Shown here piece after piece: positions 1 to 5,991 of a stretch of 5,991 nucleotides of DNA. Below the pieces are notes generated by a model. The model did no database searches. It worked only from the letters and a program-made list of their open reading frames with translations, and had not been told where the DNA came from. Source of the stretch: Methylococcaceae bacterium (GTDB taxonomy: Bacteria; Pseudomonadota; Gammaproteobacteria; Methylococcales; Methylomonadaceae); assembly GCA_947506075.1 (NCBI GenBank), contig CANNNN010000165.1:1-5991 (forward strand), in the 5' to 3' direction. Numbering within the stretch: position 1 is the stretch's first letter; every line of letters begins with the position of its first letter. A program made the position numbers and the translations under genes.

Positions 1-3000
1 ATGGCAACTGATAACCGAACCCGCTCGGAACTCTTAAGCGAAATCGAAACCCTCCGGTTTCGCCTTGAAGAAGCCGAAGAAACTCTGCAGGCCATTCACA
101 GCGGCGAAGTGGACGCCCTCGTCATTTCTCGTCCGGAAGGGGAGCAGATTTTCACCTTGCAGGGGGACGAGCATCCTTATCGCGTCTTGGTGGAAACCAT
201 GAGTGAGGGAGCGGCTTTCCTCACAGCCGATGGCATGATCGTTTATTGCAACAAACAACTGGCTGACCTACTGCAAGTTCCGATAGAAAAGCTCATCAAC
301 TCGCCATTGGCTGGCTGTGTAGCGCATCAAGACCAAGCTTTGTTCACAAACCTGCTCAAAAATATCAACATTAACACTAATCGAGCTGAAATCACTTTAA
401 ACACCAAGACGGGCAACAAGCTACCGGTACTACTTTCCTTTAGTGTTATCAACCTTGCAGACAATCCGGGTGTGGGTGTGGTGGTCACCGACATAAGCGA
501 GCGAAAAAAAGTAGAGGAAATTAGCAATACTGCCTATCAATATGTCCGCAGTCTGCTTGAAGTAAGTCTTGATCCCTTGGTGACAGTCAGCGTCGATGGC
601 AAGATTATGGATTTGAACGAGGCCACCATAACGGTGATAGGCATCGAACGCGACCAACTTATCGGTAGTGATGTCTTTGCTTATTTTACCGAACCTGATT
701 TAGCCCGGATAGGCCTTAAGAAGGTATTATCACAAGGCACTGTCATCGATTATCCGCTGGCTATTCGCCATGTCTCCGGCAATGTGACAGACGTGTTGTA
801 CAACGCCAGTATTTACCGCAATCCGCAGGGCGAAGTCGCCGGGGTGTTTGCGGCGGCACGTGATGTAACTGCCCGTAAGCTAATAGAACAACAGTTGGCA
901 GCCAGTCTGCATTACACCCGCAGCCTGATTGAGGCTAGTCTGGATCTTATGGTGACCCTTAGCCTGGAGGGTAAAATCATATCCGTCAACAAGGCGGCAG
1001 AGCAGATGACCGGTATATCCCGCGCCCAATTAGTCGACAGCGATTTCTCTCGCTATTTTGTCGAGCCTGAGAAGCTGCTCGCCGCTAACCAGGAAGCATT
1101 AACCCAAGGCTTTGTCGTCGAAGTTCCACTCACTATCAATCAGGGCTTAGGCGCTGATGTCGAGGTACTCTATAACGCCAGCCCCTACCGAAACCAAAGC
1201 GGTGTGAAGGAGGGTTTACTGGGGGTAGCGCGAAATGTTACCGAGCGCAAAAAAGCTGAAGAAAAGCTTCGTCTCGCTGCCAGTGTTTTTGACCATGCCT
1301 GGGAAGGCATTTTGATTACTACCATTGACGGCACGATTGTCAATGTCAATGAAGCGTTCACTCGTATCACCAGTTACAGTCGTTACGACGTAATCGGCCA
1401 GAATCCGCACCTTCTCAGTTCAGGCCGTCAGGGCAAAGACTTCTACACTGAACTGTGGAACAGTTTGATTGTGAAAGGCCATTGGTATGGCGAAGTCTGG
1501 AACCGGCGCAAAAACGGTGAAGTGTATGCGGTGATGGAAACCATCAGCGTGGTACGCGATATCCAAGGTAAAGCCAGTCATTACATAGCCATGATCTCCG
1601 ATATCACCTTGCTGAAGGAGCACCAAAGCGAATTGGAGCACATCGCTCACTACGATCCGCTGACCAATCTGCCCAACCGTGTCCTGTTGGCCGATCGTCT
1701 GCGTCAGGGCATGCTTCAAACCAAGCGCCAGAATCACGCACTGGCCGTGGTATTTATTGATCTGGACGGCTTCAAGGCCATTAACGATAACTACGGGCAT
1801 AAAGCTGGCGACCAGTTGCTGATTGCAGTGGCTGAGCACATGCAGCAAGTCCTGCGCGAAGGCGATACCCTCGCCCGAATAGGCGGTGACGAGTTTGTCG
1901 CCGTGCTGCTTAACCAGGCTAACATGGCCGACAGCGTGCTCTTGCTTAACCGCCTGCTCTCAGCCGCTTCCCGAATGGTACATATTAGCGATCTCAATCT
2001 CCAGGTCTCGGCCAGTCTGGGGATAACTTTCTATCCGCAGGAAGAAGTCATCGATGCCGAGCAATTGCTCCGTCAGGCCGACCAATCCATGTATCAGGCC
2101 AAGCAAGCTGGCAAGAATTGCTACCACTTTTTTAACGTCGAACTTGACCGGAACCTCCGTGGCCGTTACGAAAGTTTGGAGCGTATTCGTCGGGCTCTGG
2201 ACAACGACGAATTTGTGCTGTTTTATCAGCCCAAGGTGAACATGCGCACAGGCACCATCATCGGTGCCGAAGCCTTGATCCGCTGGCAACACCCGGAAAA
2301 ATACCTGTTGCTGCCAGGCGAATTTCTGCCGGTGATTGAGGATCATCCACTGGCCGTTGCTATCGGCGAATGGGTGATCGACACAGCCCTGGCACAGATG
2401 GAAGCTTGGCAGGCTGCCGGACTGGATATCTCGGTCAGTGTCAATGTGGGTGCCCGCCAATTGCAGCAAGTAGACTTTGTCGATTACTTGCGGGAGAGGC
2501 TGGCAGCGTATCCCCACATCAATCCAGGTAATTTGCAATTGGAAGTTCTCGAAACCAGTGCACTAGAACTGGCCGGAGCCGCTCAGATCATTAAAACATG
2601 CCGGGAGCTTGGCGTGATGTTTGCTCTGGATGACTTTGGCACGGGCTATTCCTCGCTGACTTATTTAAAACGCCTGCCCGTCACCGAGATTAAGATTGAC
2701 CAAAGCTTTGTGCGCAATATGCTCGAAGATCCCGATGACATGGCCATTCTTGAGGGCGTACTCGGCTTGGCCAACGCCTTTCGCCTCCAGACTGTCGCCG
2801 AAGGGGTGGAGAAGGTCGAACACGGCACCCTGCTGTTGCAAATCGGCTGTGATCTAGCACAGGGCTACGGCATTGCCCGCCCTATGCCTGCACACCTGTT
2901 GCCCGGTTGGTCGGCGGACTGGTGTCCTGATCCAGCCTGGGCTGAGTTGCCTTGCTTCAGCCACGACGTGTTGCCGCTAATTTTTACAGGCGTTGAGCAC

Positions 3001-3309
3001 AGAGCGTGGGGCATAGGCATCAGAAGTTATCTCAAGGGCAAGTCTGAAGCCCCGCCATCCCTGAATAACCTTTCTTTCTGTCGCTTTTGTAGCTTGATAA
3101 AAACCAATACGTTGAGCCGCTTTAGTTCGCAACAAGCTTTTAAGGCTATTGGGCCGTTGCACCTGCAAATGCATGCGTTAGCAAATGAGCTTTGTGAGCT
3201 CCATGATTCGGGCCACACCCCCCAAGCTTTGGCAAAGCTAAAAGAATTCTATGACCTACAGGATGCCTTGCAGGAAAAATTGAAGGAATTGGTGCAAAAA
3301 TACAGGTAA
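1..3309 (+). CDS. Multi-PAS GGDEF-EAL cyclic-di-GMP enzyme with C-terminal CZB-like zinc-binding domain
   Basis: Predicted bifunctional enzyme making (GGDEF) and degrading (EAL) cyclic di-GMP. A charged coiled-coil leader (about 8-35) precedes four PAS domains (about 59-170, 181-293, 304-418, 424-540). The GGDEF domain (about 545-705) starts with the usual DPLTNLPNR (552-560), has metal-binding D587, the signature GGDEF at 628-632, and an inhibitory RxxD site at 619-622 five residues upstream. The EAL domain (about 720-970) has EAL 757-759, N815, E848/E851, D877-D878, K898, E934 and Q954, so both active sites look intact. The tail (about 990-1102) resembles CZB domains, with candidate zinc ligands H1000, C1027, H1054 and H1058. 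No membrane segment or signal peptide is visible, so it should be cytoplasmic. The signal is unknown; a zinc or redox input through CZB is inferred. The ATG is the first base of the window, so no ribosome binding site can be checked, but the N-terminus looks complete. Stop TAA at 3307-3309. Confidence 0.95.
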   Translation: MATDNRTRSELLSEIETLRFRLEEAEETLQAIHSGEVDALVISRPEGEQIFTLQGDEHPYRVLVETMSEGAAFLTADGMIVYCNKQLADLLQVPIEKLINSPLAGCVAHQDQALFTNLLKNININTNRAEITLNTKTGNKLPVLLSFSVINLADNPGVGVVVTDISERKKVEEISNTAYQYVRSLLEVSLDPLVTVSVDGKIMDLNEATITVIGIERDQLIGSDVFAYFTEPDLARIGLKKVLSQGTVIDYPLAIRHVSGNVTDVLYNASIYRNPQGEVAGVFAAARDVTARKLIEQQLAASLHYTRSLIEASLDLMVTLSLEGKIISVNKAAEQMTGISRAQLVDSDFSRYFVEPEKLLAANQEALTQGFVVEVPLTINQGLGADVEVLYNASPYRNQSGVKEGLLGVARNVTERKKAEEKLRLAASVFDHAWEGILITTIDGTIVNVNEAFTRITSYSRYDVIGQNPHLLSSGRQGKDFYTELWNSLIVKGHWYGEVWNRRKNGEVYAVMETISVVRDIQGKASHYIAMISDITLLKEHQSELEHIAHYDPLTNLPNRVLLADRLRQGMLQTKRQNHALAVVFIDLDGFKAINDNYGHKAGDQLLIAVAEHMQQVLREGDTLARIGGDEFVAVLLNQANMADSVLLLNRLLSAASRMVHISDLNLQVSASLGITFYPQEEVIDAEQLLRQADQSMYQAKQAGKNCYHFFNVELDRNLRGRYESLERIRRALDNDEFVLFYQPKVNMRTGTIIGAEALIRWQHPEKYLLLPGEFLPVIEDHPLAVAIGEWVIDTALAQMEAWQAAGLDISVSVNVGARQLQQVDFVDYLRERLAAYPHINPGNLQLEVLETSALELAGAAQIIKTCRELGVMFALDDFGTGYSSLTYLKRLPVTEIKIDQSFVRNMLEDPDDMAILEGVLGLANAFRLQTVAEGVEKVEHGTLLLQIGCDLAQGYGIARPMPAHLLPGWSADWCPDPAWAELPCFSHDVLPLIFTGVEHRAWGIGIRSYLKGKSEAPPSLNNLSFCRFCSLIKTNTLSRFSSQQAFKAIGPLHLQMHALANELCELHDSGHTPQALAKLKEFYDLQDALQEKLKELVQKYR

Positions 3310-3649
3310 TAGTTGAAAAAGGAATATTGATGTTCGTTATGCCCTGTGGATAATGTTTCGTTTTTAAAAAAGCAGCAACCGTGTCTTGTTGCGTATTATG
3401 GTTTTAGTCTATTCCAGTAACCATATGGTCAACTTGAATATGTTGCCATTTGATAATTTAGATTGAGTGACTCTTGCATGTCTTTTGCAACACATCACCA
3501 CTGTCCGGTTTAGATAAGCGTAAAATCATAGCCGACCGGCAGGTTTGGGTCGTTAGTGAGCTTTTAACCGTAGGTTGATTTTCCAAAAGTAATAGTCTGC
3601 TTTAGAGATGCGACCGCTTCTCAACGGCCGCAGATATATTTTATTAAAT
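3310..3649. other. Intergenic stretch with no convincing gene
   Basis: About 340 AT-rich bases lie between the end of the c-di-GMP enzyme and the stop of the convergent recombinase. No frame here gives a believable protein. I found no strong stem followed by a T-run that would mark a terminator for either gene; the weak stem GCAAC/GTTGC near 3375-3395 has no T tract. Short GC-rich words around 3530-3550 and 3608-3632 stand out from the AT-rich background and might be remnants of a dispersed repeat or insertion-sequence end, but I could not identify one. Confidence 0.6.
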
Positions 3650-4279
3650 CTAAATTTCTGTTTGTTCCGATATTTCAAGCGCGTCATCAACCTCGATACC
3701 GAGGTATCTGACAGTGCTTTCAAGTTTGGAATGACCCAGTAAAAGTTGTACGGCTCGCAAATTTTTCGTTCTTCGATACACCAGTGTAGCTTTGGTTCGC
3801 CGCATAGTGTGTGTTCCATAAGCTGCTGGGTTGAGGCCAATAGACTTTACCCAATGTTCGACAATACGGGCATATTTCCTGGTTGATAGATGAGGCGAAT
3901 TATGAATTCGACTCGGGAACAGATATTGATCAGATTTGAGCTTGGCTATATTAATCCAGGCTTCAAGCGAATCTCGGGTTTGTTCCGTTATCTCGAATTG
4001 AACAGGGCGATGCGTTTTCTGTTGCATGATAATTGCCCGCGATGACACGCGGTTACTTTGGGCTACATCGCTTATTCGAAGTGTCACCAGATCACAGCCA
4101 CGCAACTTGCTATCTATGGCTAAGTTGAACAACGCCAACTCGCGAGTGTTCTTAGCCATCTGCAAACGAATGCGAATTTCCCAAATCTCTTTTAATTTGA
4201 GAGGTGATTTCTGACCGATCAATTTGCCCTTGTTCCAGGGGACTTGATGGCTGTTTTGATTATTGGTATCTTGCTTCAT
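3650..4279 (-). CDS. Compact (catalytic-domain-only) tyrosine recombinase / phage-type integrase
   Basis: Site-specific recombinase of the phage integrase family, which cuts and rejoins DNA through a 3'-phosphotyrosine intermediate. At 209 aa it is about half the length of a phage integrase and matches the solo-catalytic-domain type: a short polar leader (1-25) and then the catalytic domain, with no SAM-like core-binding domain or arm-binding domain. The full active set is visible: R60 (in SKLRG), K88 (QQKTHR), H157 and R160 (THTMRR), H183 (LLGHSKLEST) and nucleophile Y192 (VRYLGI). The ATG at 4279 is supported by AGGAG six bases upstream, and both lie inside a perfect inverted repeat. Stop TAG at 3650-3652. 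Its gene points away from a small antitoxin-like ORF and a decayed transposase. The reading frame shows no lesion, so the enzyme is probably active, though its target site is unknown. FimB/FimE-like inversion and element integration are both possible roles. Confidence 0.93.
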   Translation of the reverse strand: MKQDTNNQNSHQVPWNKGKLIGQKSPLKLKEIWEIRIRLQMAKNTRELALFNLAIDSKLRGCDLVTLRISDVAQSNRVSSRAIIMQQKTHRPVQFEITEQTRDSLEAWINIAKLKSDQYLFPSRIHNSPHLSTRKYARIVEHWVKSIGLNPAAYGTHTMRRTKATLVYRRTKNLRAVQLLLGHSKLESTVRYLGIEVDDALEISEQTEI

Positions 4280-4316
4280 GACAAACTCCTACAATTTGGT
4301 TGAGGAGTTTGTCATG
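4277..4316. repeat. Perfect 14-bp inverted repeat with 12-bp centre at the recombinase start
   Basis: The left arm CATGACAAACTCCT (4277-4290) is the exact reverse complement of the right arm AGGAGTTTGTCATG (4303-4316), with a 12-base centre at 4291-4302. Three more pairs (4292-4294 with 4300-4302) can form past a one-base bulge, leaving a five-base loop TTTGG. There is no following T-run, so it is not a typical terminator. Two arms around a short spacer is the general layout of tyrosine recombinase core sites such as loxP, although this spacer is longer than the usual 6-8 bp. A recombination site, an operator for autoregulation, and a translation-blocking hairpin are all compatible with the sequence; choosing among them is inference. 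Confidence 0.9.
4286..4290 (-). promoter_or_regulatory. Ribosome binding site of the recombinase, buried in a palindrome arm
   Basis: AGGAG on the minus strand, followed by six bases (TTTGTC) and the ATG at 4279. It fixes the recombinase start. Because it lies in the 3' arm of the 14-bp inverted repeat, an mRNA beginning upstream of the palindrome could fold so that both the Shine-Dalgarno and the start codon are base-paired. Confidence 0.75.
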
Positions 4317-4364
4317 CTGTTTCCAGTGTGCAGACATGAGAAAAAGAATCGTATGAAGCATTAG
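4303..4364 (+). other. Mirror-image Shine-Dalgarno and start opening a 16-codon ORF
   Basis: The right arm of the palindrome read on the plus strand gives AGGAG (4303-4307), the same six-base spacer and ATG (4314-4316), opening a 16-residue frame that ends at TAG 4362-4364. The following antitoxin-like frame is offset by one base from this one, so a single indel would join this well-formed start to it. It may be a leader peptide, the detached start of the downstream gene, or only a by-product of the palindrome. Low confidence that it is translated. Confidence 0.3.
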
Positions 4365-4371
4365 TCATCGT

Positions 4372-4545
4372 GTGTTTGATTTAGATGAAGATGCCATGCA
4401 GCGTTTGTTGCCGTTAACAAATGAGGAAGAAAAAGCAATGCAGGAACTGGAAGCATTTATAAAGCCACGCATTGACGCCGCTGAACATGGCGAGGTGGTT
4501 GGCACGCCAGTGAACTTATTGGTGCAACTCAAGGAAAGATTGTAA
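4372..4545 (+). CDS. Small acidic helical protein, antitoxin-like, probably 5'-damaged
   Basis: From a GTG at 4372 this gives about 57 residues; ATG 4396 is an alternative start. The sequence is charged and helix-like, with an acidic stretch (LTNEEEKAMQELEAF) and a tail around AAEHGEVVGTPVNLL, resembling the C-terminal part of small type II antitoxins. That resemblance is impressionistic and no family is certain. In the same frame an ATG at 4336 opens MRKRIV and hits TGA at 4354-4356. If that TGA was once a sense codon, the intact gene would have started there. No good ribosome binding site precedes the GTG. No toxin partner is recognisable downstream, where stop-riddled sequence and the transposase remnant begin. 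It may be a remnant rather than a working gene. Confidence 0.4.
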   Translation: MFDLDEDAMQRLLPLTNEEEKAMQELEAFIKPRIDAAEHGEVVGTPVNLLVQLKERL

Positions 4546-4684
4546 CAAGTACAATAGGCCTGCTGAACACACCAAAGCGCGACTTATCGCGTTGATAGAT
4601 TGGAATAAAGTTGACGTTCCGTTGGAGTCAATGAACTTGATTATTTAGCTGATTGAGCAGCATCCGGAATTATTTCCGGCATGA
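4546..4684 (+). other. Unassigned stop-interrupted coding-like stretch
   Basis: Read in the same frame as the transposase remnant that follows, this stretch gives protein-like sequence (around ARLIALIDWNKVDVP and LIEQHPELFPA) interrupted by TAG at 4646-4648 and TGA at 4682-4684. It does not show the first catalytic Asp or the surrounding region that an IS4-type transposase should have about 30 residues upstream of the recognisable part. It may therefore be a different decayed gene joined to the transposase. I do not recognise it. Confidence 0.35.
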
Positions 4685-5638
4685 GCCGCCAAAGCCAATC
4701 AAAGTCAGTACCCGTGGGCACAAAACTTTGTTGCGGTCGGTTTGCTGAAGCAAGTCAAAGGTCGCTGGGCCTGTTTGTTTTTAGATTTTCGTTTTTACTT
4801 CGTCAAGAAAACCATTGACGCGGAAAATGCTAACGCCAAAATCAAAGGCGTGATTGCGCCTTTTTAGACTAAATTGGAACTGGGCAGGGCAGATGTTGAT
4901 AGGCATCGGACATTATTTTCCCTCATCGCCCCTGCTGGTCGTTACGGATAGCTGGTTTGGCAAACAGAGTCTGTGGAGGCAGGTCCGAAAGGTATTGGGG
5001 GGATCGTTTTCACATGCTATCCAGACTGCGCTGCAATAACGTGTTGTTCGCCCTGCCCGATACAGCAAACTGGACAACGAGGACGTTGCCGTAAGTACGG
5101 TAAACGCTTGGGATCGGCGACCGACATGGCTGCCGAGGTTCGGCAACAGGCCAAGACTTATACCGTCAACCTTTACGGCAAACGCCGAGAAGTGTGTGCT
5201 TATGACGCGGTGGTCATGGTGAAGACACTTAAATGCCCAGTTCGGGTGGTTTGGGTGTTCCGTAAAACTCAGTGGGTTGCGCTATTCACAACTGACTTGG
5301 AGCTTTCCGTAACACAAATCATCGAGTACTATGGGGCTCGCTGGAAAATTGAATCTGGATTTAAAGAGCTCAAACAAGACATCGGGAGCCGGACCAGTCA
5401 GTGCCGCAATGCTCAAGCCGTGACTAATCATTTACAATTTTGTTTGATAGCGTCAACGATCACTTGGATTTATGCGGATCGCCTGAAAACCGACCCCGAG
5501 CATCGGCATAAAGTGAAGGGGCGAACCAGTTTTGCCTTTTCGGATATTCGGCGACTCATCGCTGAAGCCGCACTCAATGAGGATTTTGATAGGGTTTGCC
5601 CCAAACCTGTCAAACCCACGAAAAATTCGCTGGTGGCT
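4685..5638 (+). pseudogene. Decayed IS4-type (YREK) DDE transposase
   Basis: Recognisable transposase sequence is spread over all three plus frames. Frame 2 runs from 4685 (AKANQSQYPWAQ, then GRWACLFLDFRFYF) to a TAG at 4865-4867 and on to about 4880. Frame 3 carries GQMLIGIGHYF and VVTDSWFG, whose Asp is the second catalytic residue. Frame 1 takes over near 5007 (HMLSRLRCNNVLFALPDTA), and frame 2 resumes near 5068 (GQRGRCRKYGKRLG) and stays open. The signature Y-(2)-R-(3)-E-(6)-K is exact in YGARWKIESGFKELK, giving the catalytic Glu. The lesions are therefore one internal stop and three frameshifts. The N-terminal part with the first Asp is missing, as are the last few residues after KNSLVA and both terminal inverted repeats. 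The long open frame downstream of 4973 is only the lesion-free 3' part and is not a separate gene. The element cannot encode an active transposase. Confidence 0.88.
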
Positions 5639-5991
5639 TTTGAATACGCCGATGTTGTGGTGGTAAACGGGCGAGGTTTTGCCGTGCATGATGCTTTTGG
5701 CGTGGATGATGTTGCCGCCGAAGGCGTAGCCTATGCTTTGATGCCCTAAGCACACGCCTAAAATGGGGATTTGTCCTGCGAATTTTAGAATGGTGGCGAC
5801 TGAGATGCCCGCTTCTTTGGGTGTGCAGGGGCCAGGGGAAATGACGATTTTGTCAGGCGCGAGGGCGGCAATGTCTTCGACGGTGACTTGGTCGTTGCGT
5901 ACCACGGTGACATCCGCGCCTAGTTCGCCAAAATACTGCACGAGGTTGTAGGTGAATGAGTCATAGTTATCGACCATGACGACTTTTACCG
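5639..5991 (-). pseudogene. trpG: Truncated 5' part of trpG (anthranilate synthase / PABA synthase glutamine amidotransferase subunit)
   Basis: TrpG removes ammonia from glutamine and passes it to TrpE (or PabB) to make anthranilate (or aminodeoxychorismate) in the cytoplasm. The start region VDNYDSFTYNLVQYFGELGA, the oxyanion loop SPGPCTP (47-53, counted from the Met at 5977), and the nucleophile elbow GVCLGHQ with C76 are present, as is HGKTSPVYHHN. After residue ~113 (GVFK) the TrpG sequence stops and the frame continues into antisense transposase sequence to a stop at 5453. The C-terminal ~75-80 residues, with the catalytic His and Glu, are absent. Upstream of the Met at 5977 the frame stays open (VKVV) to the window edge, so the real start may lie outside. 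The amidotransferase should be inactive unless this junction is an assembly error. TrpG and PabA cannot be separated by sequence here. Confidence 0.88.

Noticed and set aside
1420..1848. 142-codon minus-strand open frame
   Set aside because: Shadow of the PAS4/GGDEF coding strand; the plus-strand frame carries clear domain motifs.
1960..2538. 192-codon minus-strand open frame inside the EAL gene
   Set aside because: It is antisense to highly conserved GGDEF/EAL coding sequence, its translation resembles no known protein, and it has no independent support.
3360..3400. Possible terminator after the c-di-GMP gene
   Set aside because: The stem is only about five pairs and is not followed by a T-run.
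3553..3840. Minus-strand 95-codon frame overlapping the recombinase C-terminus
   Set aside because: It overlaps the catalytic His-Tyr region of the recombinase in another frame and has no recognisable motif.
3310..4700. CRISPR array, tRNA, or the missing trpG 3' half
   Set aside because: No regularly spaced repeats or tRNA-like cloverleaf were seen, and no minus-strand sequence resembling the TrpG C-terminal His/Glu region was found.
4973..5749. 258-codon plus-strand frame taken as one gene
   Set aside because: Its first ~30 codons are out of frame with the transposase and its last ~37 are antisense to trpG; only the middle is real, as part of a pseudogene.
5763..5951. Plus-strand 62-codon frame near the right edge
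   Set aside because: Antisense to conserved TrpG sequence on the minus strand.

Overview
The window looks like bacterial chromosome, probably from a gammaproteobacterium. The TrpG fragment and the PAS-GGDEF-EAL-CZB architecture suggest a methanotroph-like or sulfur-oxidiser-like lineage, but this is recalled family resemblance rather than a measured match. It splits into an intact signalling gene on the left and a decayed mobile-element or accessory region on the right.

Positions 1-3309 (+) hold one large cytoplasmic c-di-GMP enzyme: a coiled-coil leader, four PAS domains, a GGDEF domain with an intact inhibitory I-site, an EAL domain with its catalytic residues, and a C-terminal CZB-like zinc-binding domain. 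About 340 bases without a convincing gene follow. A compact tyrosine recombinase (3650-4279, -) comes next. It consists of little more than the catalytic domain and carries all the expected active-site residues. Its ribosome binding site and start codon lie in one arm of a perfect 14-bp inverted repeat (4277-4316). The other arm carries the same Shine-Dalgarno and ATG arrangement pointing the opposite way, towards a small acidic antitoxin-like ORF (4372-4545, +) whose 5' end looks broken.

From about 4685 to 5638 (+) there is a decayed IS4-type transposase (YREK signature) with a stop codon and three frameshifts. It lacks the N-terminal part with the first catalytic Asp, the last few residues and the terminal inverted repeats. 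It abuts, tail to tail, the first ~113 codons of trpG on the minus strand (5639-5991, running off the right edge). The rest of trpG, with the catalytic His and Glu, is not in the window.

The right half therefore reads as a recombination-scarred stretch: a likely functional solo integrase with an unusual palindromic start site, a small gene remnant, a dead transposase and a truncated tryptophan or folate biosynthesis gene. The most interesting item is the palindrome at the recombinase start. It could be a recombination core site, an operator, or an RNA hairpin that hides the start codon.
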